A stretch of 64,000 bases of DNA from Mycobacterium sp. 852013-51886_SCH5428379 (GTDB lineage Bacteria; Actinomycetota; Actinomycetes; Mycobacteriales; Mycobacteriaceae), in the NCBI RefSeq assembly GCF_001665575.1, contig NZ_LZSU01000044.1, positions 1 through 64,000 of the forward strand, written 5' to 3'. Shown here piece after piece: positions 8,222 to 15,624 of this stretch. The stretch's first letter is position 1. Each line of letters begins with the position of its first letter. The position numbers were made by a program, and so were the translations under genes. The notes under the pieces were generated by a model. That model was not told the DNA's origin and did no database searches. It saw only the letters and a program-made list of their open reading frames with translations.

Positions 8222-8965
8222 GTGAGTCGAGTGGCGGTGGTGACCGGCGGCGCGTCGGGCCTTGGTCAGGCGATCTGCGCGAAGCTCGCCGCGGACGGCC
8301 ATCGGGTGGCCGTGGTGGACGTCGACGCGCAAGCGGCCGCGGCGATCGCCGCCGAGGTGCGCGGCGCCGGCGGTTGGGCTGTCGCGGTGGAGGCGGACGT
8401 GTCCGACGAGGTCGCCGTCGAATCGGCCTTCGCCACCGTGCGAGCCGAATTCGGACCCGTCGGCATCCTGGTCACCAGCGCGGCGATCGGCGGCTTCACC
8501 CGCTTCGACAGGATCACCCTCGACGAGTGGAACCGCTATCTGGCGGTCAATCTGACCGGGACGTTCCTGAGCATCCGAGCGGCGTTGTCGGACATGGTCG
8601 AAGCGCGCTGGGGCAGGGTCGTGACGATCTCTTCGGCCGCGGGACAACAGGGCGCACCGCGTCAGGGACACTACTCGGCAACCAAGGGCGGGGTGATCGC
8701 CATGACGAAGACAGTGGCCCGCGACTACGCGAAGTACGGGATCACCGCGAATTCAGTGCCGCCCTTCGCAATCGAGACACCTATGCTTCAGCGCCAGCAG
8801 GCCGAGGGCGCGCTGCCTCCGGCGGAGTATCTCGTCCAGGCCATCCCCGCAGGACGCGTCGGCGCGCCCGCGGATGTCGCGGCGGTGTGCTCGTTCCTGT
8901 GTTCGGAGGGCGCCGGGTACGTCACCGGACAGGTCATCGGCGTCAACGGCGGCGCGGTGCTGTGA
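8222..8965 (+). CDS. SDR family oxidoreductase
   Basis: A 247-aa classical short-chain dehydrogenase/reductase. It has the TGGASGLGQ cofactor-binding loop near residue 10, catalytic Ser in TISSAAG and the YSATK Tyr-Lys pair near residue 155. It would interconvert an alcohol and a ketone using NAD(P). The start is GTG 8222 after an AAGGTG-like site. Its stop overlaps the start of the next P450 as GTGA, so it is the first gene of a tightly coupled operon (8222-12089). The natural reading is oxidation of an alcohol made by one of the neighbouring P450s. Confidence 0.93.
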   Translation: MSRVAVVTGGASGLGQAICAKLAADGHRVAVVDVDAQAAAAIAAEVRGAGGWAVAVEADVSDEVAVESAFATVRAEFGPVGILVTSAAIGGFTRFDRITLDEWNRYLAVNLTGTFLSIRAALSDMVEARWGRVVTISSAAGQQGAPRQGHYSATKGGVIAMTKTVARDYAKYGITANSVPPFAIETPMLQRQQAEGALPPAEYLVQAIPAGRVGAPADVAAVCSFLCSEGAGYVTGQVIGVNGGAVL

Positions 8966-10320
8966 ACATCGAAGACTCGGCGCAGGAACCCCGCTACCAC
9001 TTCGACCGGCACAGCCCGGAATACCGAGAGCGCTTCCTCGACATCACCCGCGAGATGCACACCAGGTGCCCGCTGGCATGGACCGACACCTACGGCGGGC
9101 ATTGGGTCGCGGCCGGTAGCGACGAGGTCTTCGAGTTGGCGCGGTGCCCGCACGTGTCGAATGACCACGACGTGGCCAACGAGCGCCGCGGCTACAAGGG
9201 GATCTCAATTCCGGCCATGGTGGAGGCCGAAGGCTTTCGGGGCGGAATGCTCGAGATGGACGATCCCGAGCACCGGGTCTACCGGACCGTGCTCAACCCG
9301 TACTTGTCGCCGGCGGCGGTCAAACGCTGGGAGCCGTTCGTCGACGAAATCGTGCGCGCGTGCATCGACGATCACATCGATTCTGGCCATATCGATTTCG
9401 TCGACGATCTGGCCAACGTGGTTCCGGCCGTCCTGACGCTGGCGATGCTCGGTGTGCCGCTGGACAAATGGGAGCTCTACAACGAACCCGCGCACGCGTC
9501 GGTGTACACCCCGCCGGACTCTCCCGACGCCGAGCGGGTCCGTGAGCTGTATCTGGCCATGGGGGTGGACCTGTTCACCAACCTGATCGAGATCCGGCAC
9601 AATCCCCGCCCCGGGATCATCGACGCGTTGGCGACGATGCGCATCGCCGGCGAGGCGCCGCCCGACATCGAACTCATCGGGATGCTGAACCTGTTGATCG
9701 GCGGCGGCTTCGACACGACCACCGCACTGACCGCCCATGCGTTGGAATGGTTGTCCGAGCATCCCGACGAACGCGCCCACCTCAGTGCGCAGCGCGACAG
9801 GCTGCTCAACCCGGCGACCGAGGAGTTCCTTCGGTATTTCACCCCCGCGCCCGGAGACGGCCGCACGATCGCCGAAGACATGACGCTCGGTCACGTCGAT
9901 CTGCGAGAGGGTCAGCGGCTGTGGCTGTCGTGGGCCATGGCCAACCGTGACCCGGCCGTCTTCGCGGATCCGGACAGGGTTGTTCTCGACCGAAAAGCCA
10001 ATCGGCACTTCAGCTTCGGCATCGGCGTGCATCGCTGCATCGGGTCGAACGTCGCGCGCACCGTGTTCAAGTCGATGCTCACCGCGGTGCTCGACCGGAT
10101 GCCGGACTACCGGTGCGATCCCGAACGGGCCGTGCACTACGACAGCATCGGTGTGATCCAGGGGATGCGGCACCTTCCGGCCACCTTCGCCCCCGGGCGG
10201 CGGCGCGGTCCGGGCGTCGAGGAAACGGTGGCCGCATTGCAACGCATCTGCGACGAGCAGGGGCTCGCGCGCCCGATCACCGAACATCGGGAGTCGGCGA
10301 GAATCCAGGAGTGGTCATGA
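8962..10320 (+). CDS. Cytochrome P450 with long C-terminal extension
   Basis: A 452-aa P450. It has the I-helix motif GGGFDTTT, ExxR as EEFLR, and haem loop FGIGVHRCIG with proximal Cys359. About 50 residues follow the usual P450 end, including a short segment (VEETVAALQRICDEQG) of unclear function. It differs clearly from the P450 encoded divergently at 8146, so the cluster carries two non-redundant oxygenases. The GTG start overlaps the SDR stop and its own stop overlaps the next gene as ATGA. Substrate unknown. Confidence 0.95.
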   Translation: MNIEDSAQEPRYHFDRHSPEYRERFLDITREMHTRCPLAWTDTYGGHWVAAGSDEVFELARCPHVSNDHDVANERRGYKGISIPAMVEAEGFRGGMLEMDDPEHRVYRTVLNPYLSPAAVKRWEPFVDEIVRACIDDHIDSGHIDFVDDLANVVPAVLTLAMLGVPLDKWELYNEPAHASVYTPPDSPDAERVRELYLAMGVDLFTNLIEIRHNPRPGIIDALATMRIAGEAPPDIELIGMLNLLIGGGFDTTTALTAHALEWLSEHPDERAHLSAQRDRLLNPATEEFLRYFTPAPGDGRTIAEDMTLGHVDLREGQRLWLSWAMANRDPAVFADPDRVVLDRKANRHFSFGIGVHRCIGSNVARTVFKSMLTAVLDRMPDYRCDPERAVHYDSIGVIQGMRHLPATFAPGRRRGPGVEETVAALQRICDEQGLARPITEHRESARIQEWS

Positions 10321-11177
10321 CAGGACGTCGCCCGGTCGCGGTGGTGACCGGGGCGAGCCGCGGTGCGGGCGCCGGGATCGCGCACGCGCTGGGTGCGCAC
10401 GGGTGCACCGTCTACGTCACGGGCCGCACCGTGGACGGCGGTGGCGCCGCGCGCGGCACGATCGGTGAGACGGCCGCCAAGGTCACCGCCGCCGGCGGCG
10501 AGGGTATCGCCGTACAGGTCGACCACGGCGACGACGAGCAGGTCGCGGCGTTCTTCGATCGGGTCGCCCGCGAGCGCGGCCGCATCGACATCCTGGTCAA
10601 CAACGCGGCCATCATCCGGGACGAGATGATGGGGCGCACCAAGTTCTGGGAAGAACCGATCAACGTCATCGACACCCTCGACGTCGGCCTGCGCAGTAGC
10701 TATGTCGCCACGGTGTACGCCGCCCCGCTCATGGTGCCCAACGGCAAGGGGCTGGTGGTGTTCACGTCGTCCTCGGGTGCAGTGCACTACGCCTTCGGGC
10801 CTGCGTACGGGGTGCCGAAGGCCGGCGTCGACAAGATGGCCGCCGACATGGCCTTCGACTTCCGGGACGTCGGTATCGCGGCGGTGTCGATCTGGATGGG
10901 TTCACTGCTCACCGATCGGGTGCGCGCGATCATCGCGGGCAATCCCGAGAAGTTCGGCCACATCCTCGACAGCGCCGAGACGCCCGAACTCACCGGACAC
11001 GTCATCTGGGCCCTGGCGCACGATGCCGACCTGATGGCGGTCAGCGGGCAGACGCTCATCGGCGCCGAACTGGCGGTCAAGTACGGGATCACCGACGAGG
11101 ACGGCCGCCAACCACCCTCGTACCGCGATCTTTTCGGCGTCCATCCGCCACAGCAGCACTCCCACGTGATGCGTTGA
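10317..11177 (+). CDS. SDR family oxidoreductase (DHRS1-like)
   Basis: A 286-aa short-chain dehydrogenase. The N-terminal TGASRGAGAGIA binds the dinucleotide, NNAAI follows strand 4, and the active site is Ser in FTSSSG with YGVPK (Tyr/Lys). The extended C-terminal part ending YRDLFGVHPPQ resembles the DHRS1-type SDRs. ATG 10317 overlaps the preceding P450 stop, so it is translated in the same operon. It probably acts on a carbonyl or alcohol intermediate of the P450 products; the exact reaction is unknown. Confidence 0.92.
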   Translation: MTGRRPVAVVTGASRGAGAGIAHALGAHGCTVYVTGRTVDGGGAARGTIGETAAKVTAAGGEGIAVQVDHGDDEQVAAFFDRVARERGRIDILVNNAAIIRDEMMGRTKFWEEPINVIDTLDVGLRSSYVATVYAAPLMVPNGKGLVVFTSSSGAVHYAFGPAYGVPKAGVDKMAADMAFDFRDVGIAAVSIWMGSLLTDRVRAIIAGNPEKFGHILDSAETPELTGHVIWALAHDADLMAVSGQTLIGAELAVKYGITDEDGRQPPSYRDLFGVHPPQQHSHVMR

Positions 11178-11180
11178 CCG

Positions 11181-12089
11181 ATGCGGATCGGACTGACCGG
11201 TGGCGGAACCTCGGTCGACAGTATCGTGGCCCAGGCCCAGGCCCAGCTGGCGGAGGAGGAGGGCTTCACCAGTTTGTGGTACGCCGGCGCGGTCGCCGGT
11301 GATCCGCTCGTTGCGATGGCGATCGCGGGACGGGCCACCACGTCGATCGAACTCGGCACCGCTGTGCTGCAGACTTATCCGTGCCACCCACTGCTGCAGG
11401 CGAACCGTGTCGCCGCGGCCGCCAACGCGATGGGGCGGCCAGGCCTCACGCTGGGTATCGGGCCGTCCCACGAGCCGATCGTTCGCGACGTGCTCGGCCT
11501 GTCCTACGACCACCCGGTCCGCAACACTCGCGAGTATCTGCAGATCATCACCGCGCTGCTTTCCGGCGAGGAACTCAACTCCGACGGCACGGACTGGAGC
11601 GTGCACAGCACCGGCCGCATGGTTGCGCTCGACCATCCGGTGCCGGTGCTGCTGTCGGCGCTGTCGCCCCGGATGCTTCGTATCGCCGCCGAGTTCGCCG
11701 ACGGGGTGGTGCTGTGGTTGGCGTCGGCGGCGGTGATCGCCGAGCGGATCGCTCCGGCCCTCGCCGGCGGCCGCATCGTCGCGGGGCTGCCCGTCGCCGT
11801 GCACGCCGACGTCCGTGCGGCGCACGACGCGATCGGCGTAACGGCGTCGGGATACGAGCGAATGGCCAACTACCAGAACATCATCCGTGCCGGCGGTGGA
11901 TACTCGGCCGCGGACGTCGGGATCGTCGGCGACGAAGCTGCGGTGACGAGGCAACTAGAAGAGCTGATCGAAGCCGGGGCGACGGATGTCTGGGCGCAGC
12001 CCGTCGCGGTGGGCGCCGATCGGGCGCAGCGCTCGGCGTCGGTGACACGTACACGAGCCTTGCTGGCCGAGTTGGCCCGGGCGGGCTAG
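11181..12089 (+). CDS. LLM class F420-dependent oxidoreductase
   Basis: A 302-aa luciferase-like monooxygenase-fold protein of the F420-using type (I recall this subfamily as TIGR03564). The TIM-barrel core is visible, with TTSIELGTAVLQTYPCHP near residue 55 and GIGPSHEPIVRDVLG near residue 95. It is homologous along its length to the LLM at 62518 (shared GPSHxxIVRDxLGxxY). It would transfer hydride between F420 and an unsaturated or carbonyl substrate. It starts 3 bases after the SDR stop and closes the operon; its stop abuts that of the convergent nitroreductase. Confidence 0.9.
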   Translation: MRIGLTGGGTSVDSIVAQAQAQLAEEEGFTSLWYAGAVAGDPLVAMAIAGRATTSIELGTAVLQTYPCHPLLQANRVAAAANAMGRPGLTLGIGPSHEPIVRDVLGLSYDHPVRNTREYLQIITALLSGEELNSDGTDWSVHSTGRMVALDHPVPVLLSALSPRMLRIAAEFADGVVLWLASAAVIAERIAPALAGGRIVAGLPVAVHADVRAAHDAIGVTASGYERMANYQNIIRAGGGYSAADVGIVGDEAAVTRQLEELIEAGATDVWAQPVAVGADRAQRSASVTRTRALLAELARAG

Positions 12090-12767
12090 TCACTTACCCC
12101 GTGGCCGCGCGCCGCGGCCATAGGTGATGTCGGCGCGTTCCAGGTCCCAGCGATTGCGGAACACCACGTCCGACAGCGGACGCCGGCGCACCGGACCGTG
12201 GCTGCCGCGGGGCCAGCCCACGACGACGTGCCCGGCCAGAAACCATTCGCCGGGGATGCCCGTGGCGTCGCGCAGCGCCTGTTCGCCACCGTAGGACGCC
12301 CAGCTGGTGATGCACGCGCCCAACCCCTGCGCCCGTGCGGCCAGGTAGAAATTCTGCATCGCGGGATAGATCGAACCGCCCTGCAAGAACTCCGAGGAGA
12401 ACTCGTTTTTGAAGGCGGCGAACAGCACTGAGGTGAACTCGCCGGCCCGGTCGTGGAGTTCGTACGTGGCGCGGTTGTTTCGCGCCGCGCGACTGTCGTC
12501 GTCCGCGGCGGGCCGGGTCATCCCGTAGATGGATTCGATTGATTGCAGCGCGATCTGGGCGGCCTGTGCCACAGCTGCCCGCTGCTCGGGACCGTCGAGG
12601 ACGATGAACCGCCACAGCTGGGCGTTGGCCCCGTTGGGCGCCCACGTCGCCGCCTGAAGGCACCGGTTCAGGGTCTCGTCGTCGACCGGATCGTCGGTGA
12701 ACCGCCGTATTGATCGGGCGGTGGACAGCACTTCCCAGACATCGGTGGTCGGTTGCGACATGACCAT
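12090..12767 (-). CDS. Nitroreductase family protein (FMN-dependent)
   Basis: A 225-aa member of the nitroreductase/FMN fold. The N-terminal RSIRRFTDDPV motif and AATWAPNGANAQLWRF contact FMN phosphate, and the C-terminal GLGACITSW and VVVGWPRG segments are typical of the family. It would reduce an enone, quinone or nitro group using NAD(P)H. ATG 12767 or 12761 are both possible and neither has a good ribosome site. It is divergent from the SDR-VOC pair, with motif copy C between them. The role within the island is inferred from position only. Confidence 0.9.
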   Translation of the reverse strand: MVMSQPTTDVWEVLSTARSIRRFTDDPVDDETLNRCLQAATWAPNGANAQLWRFIVLDGPEQRAAVAQAAQIALQSIESIYGMTRPAADDDSRAARNNRATYELHDRAGEFTSVLFAAFKNEFSSEFLQGGSIYPAMQNFYLAARAQGLGACITSWASYGGEQALRDATGIPGEWFLAGHVVVGWPRGSHGPVRRRPLSDVVFRNRWDLERADITYGRGARPRGK

Positions 12768-12807
12768 TGGTGTACTCGACACAAGCCGGAGTGTCCAGCG
12801 CCGGAGT

Positions 12808-12825
12808 GCTGTACAGTCGTACTGC
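12808..12825. promoter_or_regulatory. Operator-like motif, copy C
   Basis: GCTGTACAGTCGTACTGC matches 15 of 18 positions of copy B extended to 8188-8205. It lies in the 87-bp divergent region between the nitroreductase (minus) and the SDR (plus, start 12855). It is the least conserved of the four copies but keeps both GTAC half-sites. Confidence 0.45.
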
Positions 12826-12854
12826 ATACTGGTCTGGCCGACGGGAGTGACGCT

Positions 12855-13625
12855 GTGAGCGACAGGTTTTCGATGGAGGGCAGGGTCGCGGTCATCACCG
12901 GCGGCGGCAGCGGGATCGGACGCGCCTCGGCGCTGGTGCTCGCCGAGCACGGCGCCGACATCGTGCTCGCCGGCCGGCGTGTGGAGCCGCTCGAAGCGAC
13001 CGCGGCCGACATCGAGGCCCTGGGTCGCCGCACCTTGGTCGTGCCGACCGATGTGACCAGTGCCGAGCAGTGCCAGGCACTCGTCGACGCGACACTCGCC
13101 AAGTTCGGCCGGCTCGACGTGCTCCTCAACAATGCCGGCGGCGGTGAGACGAAGTCGTTGATGAAGTGGACCGACGACGAGTTTCACCAGGTACTGGATC
13201 TGAATCTGTCGAGCGCGTGGTACCTGTCGCGAGCTGCGGCCAAGCCGATGATCGATCAGAAGAAGGGCGCGATCATCAACATCTCCTCCGGCGCCGGTCT
13301 GCTGGCCATGCCGCAGGCGCCGATCTATGGTGCCGCCAAGGCCGGTCTGCAGAACCTGACCGGATCTATGGCGGCGGCATGGACGCGAAAAGGATTGCGG
13401 GTCAACTGCATCGCGTGCGGCGCGGTCCGCACCCCCGGCCTGGAGGCCGATGCGCAGCGTCAGGGCTTCGACATCGACATGATCGGTCAGACCAACGGTT
13501 CGGGCCGCATCGCCGAACCCGACGAGATCGGCTATGGCGTGCTGTTCTTCGCCTCCGACGCGTCCAGTTACTGCTCGGGGCAGACGCTGTACATGCACGG
13601 CGGTCCCGGACCGGCGGGGGTGTGA
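12855..13625 (+). CDS. SDR family oxidoreductase
   Basis: A 256-aa classical SDR. It has cofactor loop TGGGSGIGRA, NNAGGG after strand 4, catalytic Ser in NISSGAG, and the YGAAK Tyr-Lys pair. The C-terminal motif CSGQTLYMHGG corresponds to the usual TGQ-x-DGG ending. GTG 12855 follows a GGGAGTG site. The next gene starts 2 bases after its stop. It probably oxidises or reduces a cyclic or aliphatic alcohol/ketone in the island pathway; the substrate cannot be read from sequence. Confidence 0.93.
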   Translation: MSDRFSMEGRVAVITGGGSGIGRASALVLAEHGADIVLAGRRVEPLEATAADIEALGRRTLVVPTDVTSAEQCQALVDATLAKFGRLDVLLNNAGGGETKSLMKWTDDEFHQVLDLNLSSAWYLSRAAAKPMIDQKKGAIINISSGAGLLAMPQAPIYGAAKAGLQNLTGSMAAAWTRKGLRVNCIACGAVRTPGLEADAQRQGFDIDMIGQTNGSGRIAEPDEIGYGVLFFASDASSYCSGQTLYMHGGPGPAGV

Positions 13626-13627
13626 GC

Positions 13628-14065
13628 ATGGACGTCAGCCACATCGGGCTGCGCGTGCGGGATCTGGACGCATCGCAGAAGTTCTACGAGGTACTCGGAT
13701 TCGCCGAGGTGAAGCGTCTGACAGTGCCCGATTAGGTGGCCGAAGGTCTGCTCGGACTCGCTCCGCCGATCGGCTTTGAAGCGGTGTACCTGCGCAACGG
13801 GGGCGTCGTGCTGCAGTTGCTGACGTTCTCGGGGTATCCGGCACCCGACGAGGCCGAGCGGGGGATGGTCGGTGCCGGCCTCACCCACCTCTCGCTGGCG
13901 GTGGCCGATGTGGCCGCGGTCCGGGACGCTATGGCCGCAACGCGCGGCACCGTCGTCGCCGATCCCGGTGGTGGATACGCCTGTATGGTGCGCGATCCCG
14001 ACGGTCAGCTCATCGAGCTCGTCAGTGAACGGGTGCGGCCGGTGCGGGTCACCGAAGCTCGCTGA
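13628..14065 (+). pseudogene. VOC/glyoxalase-fold protein interrupted by an in-frame TAG
   Basis: Starting at ATG 13628, the frame reads a VOC N-terminus (HIGLRVRDLDASQKFYEVLG), reaches TAG at 13733-13735 after 35 codons, and continues in the same frame for 109 codons with a second VOC half (LTHLSLAVADVAAVRDAM ... VRDPDGQLIELV). Read through, it would be a normal-length protein of about 145 aa, so a single base change has broken it, or the base is a sequence error. A restart at GTG 13736, directly after the stop, could give only the C-terminal part. VOC enzymes are metal-dependent lyases, isomerases or dioxygenases. The 3' end overlaps the convergent SDR by 17 bases. Confidence 0.8.
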
Positions 14066-14840
14066 CCAGCGGCGCATACTGATCGAGATACGCCCATGTG
14101 GTCGAGGCGTCGTCGCCGTCGCGGCGGCCCCCGCCGATCACCACCCGGGTGGATCCGAGATCGCGGTAACGGGCGAGGCGCTTCTCTGACGGGTTGCCCC
14201 ACGCCATCACCGTCAGGTCCAGCGCCGCGTCGGCGATCGCCTCGGGTTCCATGACGGGCACACCGATGCGTTCGACGAGCGGCCGCCGGTCGCCGAGCAC
14301 GCCGGTCTCGGTGATGCCTGGGCAGATCGTGTGCACGGCAATGCCTTCGGCGGCCAGGTTCGGGGCGATCGACCGCATCATCCCGACGACCGCATGCTTG
14401 CCCAGTGAGTAGACCGGGTCGGGATGCCAGGGCATCAGTCCGGCCAGCGACGACGTCGCGAGGATCGCCCGGTCGCCGGCGCCCGACGACCGCATGGCGC
14501 GCACGGCCGCACGCACACCGAACACGACGCCGTCGAGATTCACGCCGATCGAGCGCCGGTACTGGGTGAGATCGAGTGAGCCGATGTCACCCGACCAGTC
14601 GATGGTGACGCCGGCATTCAGGAAGGCGACATCCAGCCCGCCCAAGTCGGCCATGCAGGAGGCGAACGTCGCGTCGACCTGGTCGGGATCGGTTACATCA
14701 CAACGTAATCCGACACCGCCGAGTGGTTCGGCGACCGCCTCTGCTGCCGCGCCTTCGATGTCGACCACGCATACCTGCATACCCTCGGCGGCCAGTCGGA
14801 CCGCGGTCGCGCGGCCGATGCCGGACGCGCCGCCGGTCAC
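14049..14840 (-). CDS. SDR family oxidoreductase with apparently frameshifted N-terminus
   Basis: The frame encodes an SDR from VTGGASGIGRATAV to the end (263 aa from GTG 14840), with SSLAG and YSLGK as catalytic Ser and Tyr-Lys. That start omits strand beta-1. Upstream in the same frame are codons for KLAGRVAL but no start codon. In another frame a GTG at 14875 overlaps the upstream NTF2 gene's stop as GTGA, then reads AGT ACG TAA. Adding one base there would give MST-VKLAGRVALVTGG, a textbook SDR start. I infer a one-base deletion near 14866-14870, or a sequencing error. As written, the product is probably unstable. Confidence 0.75.
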   Translation of the reverse strand: MTGGASGIGRATAVRLAAEGMQVCVVDIEGAAAEAVAEPLGGVGLRCDVTDPDQVDATFASCMADLGGLDVAFLNAGVTIDWSGDIGSLDLTQYRRSIGVNLDGVVFGVRAAVRAMRSSGAGDRAILATSSLAGLMPWHPDPVYSLGKHAVVGMMRSIAPNLAAEGIAVHTICPGITETGVLGDRRPLVERIGVPVMEPEAIADAALDLTVMAWGNPSEKRLARYRDLGSTRVVIGGGRRDGDDASTTWAYLDQYAPLVSELR

Positions 14841-14871
14841 CAGCGCGACGCGTCCCGCGAGCTTTACGTAC

Positions 14872-15426
14872 TCACCACCGGTCGACGGGATCGTCCAGGT
14901 TCAGTGGCCGCAGGTAGGACGCATCGGTGGTGTCCCACCGGCCCTTGATGAAACCCTTGACCGCACCCTTACCGAGGATTGACGAGTCGCCGCTGATCAT
15001 CCACTCGATGGTGCAGCGGCGCAGCGCGATCTTCCACACCCCGTCCCGGCGCTGCAGCCGGTCGATGTAGCGGCCGCCCATCAGCGAAACGATCCTGCCG
15101 CCCTTGACGCGCATCGCGCCCATTACGTAGCTCTCGGCGTGCGCTTCGTCGCCGTCGATCTCGCAGGTGTGGGTCGTGATGTTGTGCAGATGGTCCTCGA
15201 ACACCGCGGTGTGCGCCTCGTTGGCCCAATCTCCGTATTCGGGACCAGTTTTGACGGTCGGTCCGTGCTCGTCGACACCGTCCTCGAAGTACACGCTGCC
15301 CATCAGTTCGGCGTCGTGGCGATCGTGGCCGCGTGCCTGCTTCATCACGCAGTCGAGGATCGCCGTCCGGTCCTCGAGGTACTGCACGCGCTTGCGGAGT
15401 TGTTCGAGTGCATCGGAATCAGTCAC
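14872..15426 (-). CDS. NTF2/SnoaL-like fold protein
   Basis: A 184-aa protein of the nuclear transport factor 2-like superfamily. The N-terminal helix LRKRVQYLEDRTAILDCVMKQARG is followed by HDAELMGSVYFEDG and a curved sheet ending KIALRRCTIEWM. Bacterial relatives are small isomerases, hydratases or ring-cleavage enzymes and often accompany SDRs in steroid, terpenoid or aromatic catabolism. GTG 15426 has a GGAAAGGAT site. It overlaps the downstream SDR signal GTGA. Motif copy D lies 29 bases upstream of its start. Confidence 0.88.
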   Translation of the reverse strand: MTDSDALEQLRKRVQYLEDRTAILDCVMKQARGHDRHDAELMGSVYFEDGVDEHGPTVKTGPEYGDWANEAHTAVFEDHLHNITTHTCEIDGDEAHAESYVMGAMRVKGGRIVSLMGGRYIDRLQRRDGVWKIALRRCTIEWMISGDSSILGKGAVKGFIKGRWDTTDASYLRPLNLDDPVDRW

Positions 15427-15454
15427 GAATCATCCTTTCCGGGGCCCATTGAAT

Positions 15455-15470
15455 TGTACGAGTGTATAGC
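15455..15470. promoter_or_regulatory. Operator-like motif, copy D (TGTACGAGTGTATAGC)
   Basis: It differs from copy A by one base over 16 positions and is upstream of the NTF2-SDR operon (minus strand, start 15426). The plausible TetR partner gene ends only 155 bases away. It also immediately precedes the LLM remnant on the plus strand. Confidence 0.5.
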
Positions 15471-15473
15471 ATC

Positions 15474-15623
15474 ATGGGTCATGGCCTGGTTCCGGTGCTG
15501 CAGGAGCAGGGCATCATGCAGAAGGAGTATCGACCGGGGACGTTGCGTCAGAAATTGTTCGGGGAGACGGCGGACATCTCGCCATGGCACCCTGCGCACG
15601 GGTACCGAGGCATGTTCTGCTGA
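15474..15623 (+). pseudogene. C-terminal remnant of an LLM-type flavin monooxygenase
   Basis: A 49-codon open frame whose product contains LVPVLQEQGIMQKEYRPGTL and then RQKLFG. This resembles the conserved C-terminal segment of luciferase-like/nitrilotriacetate-type monooxygenases (LVPELQRRGLxxTEYxGxTLRExLG). No upstream barrel domain exists: the frame runs directly into motif copy D. I read it as the stump of a deleted gene, although a small expressed peptide cannot be excluded. It ends 2 bases before the convergent TetR gene's stop. Confidence 0.5.
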
Positions 15624-15624
15624 G

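Noticed and set aside
13733-13735. TAG in the VOC gene as programmed readthrough or pyrrolysine
   Set aside because: No pyrrolysine machinery or readthrough context is visible, and mycobacteria are not known to recode TAG. A point mutation or error is simpler.
15474-15623. The LLM stump as an essential small regulatory peptide
   Set aside because: Its sequence looks like a conserved enzyme C-terminus, so a remnant is the better reading.
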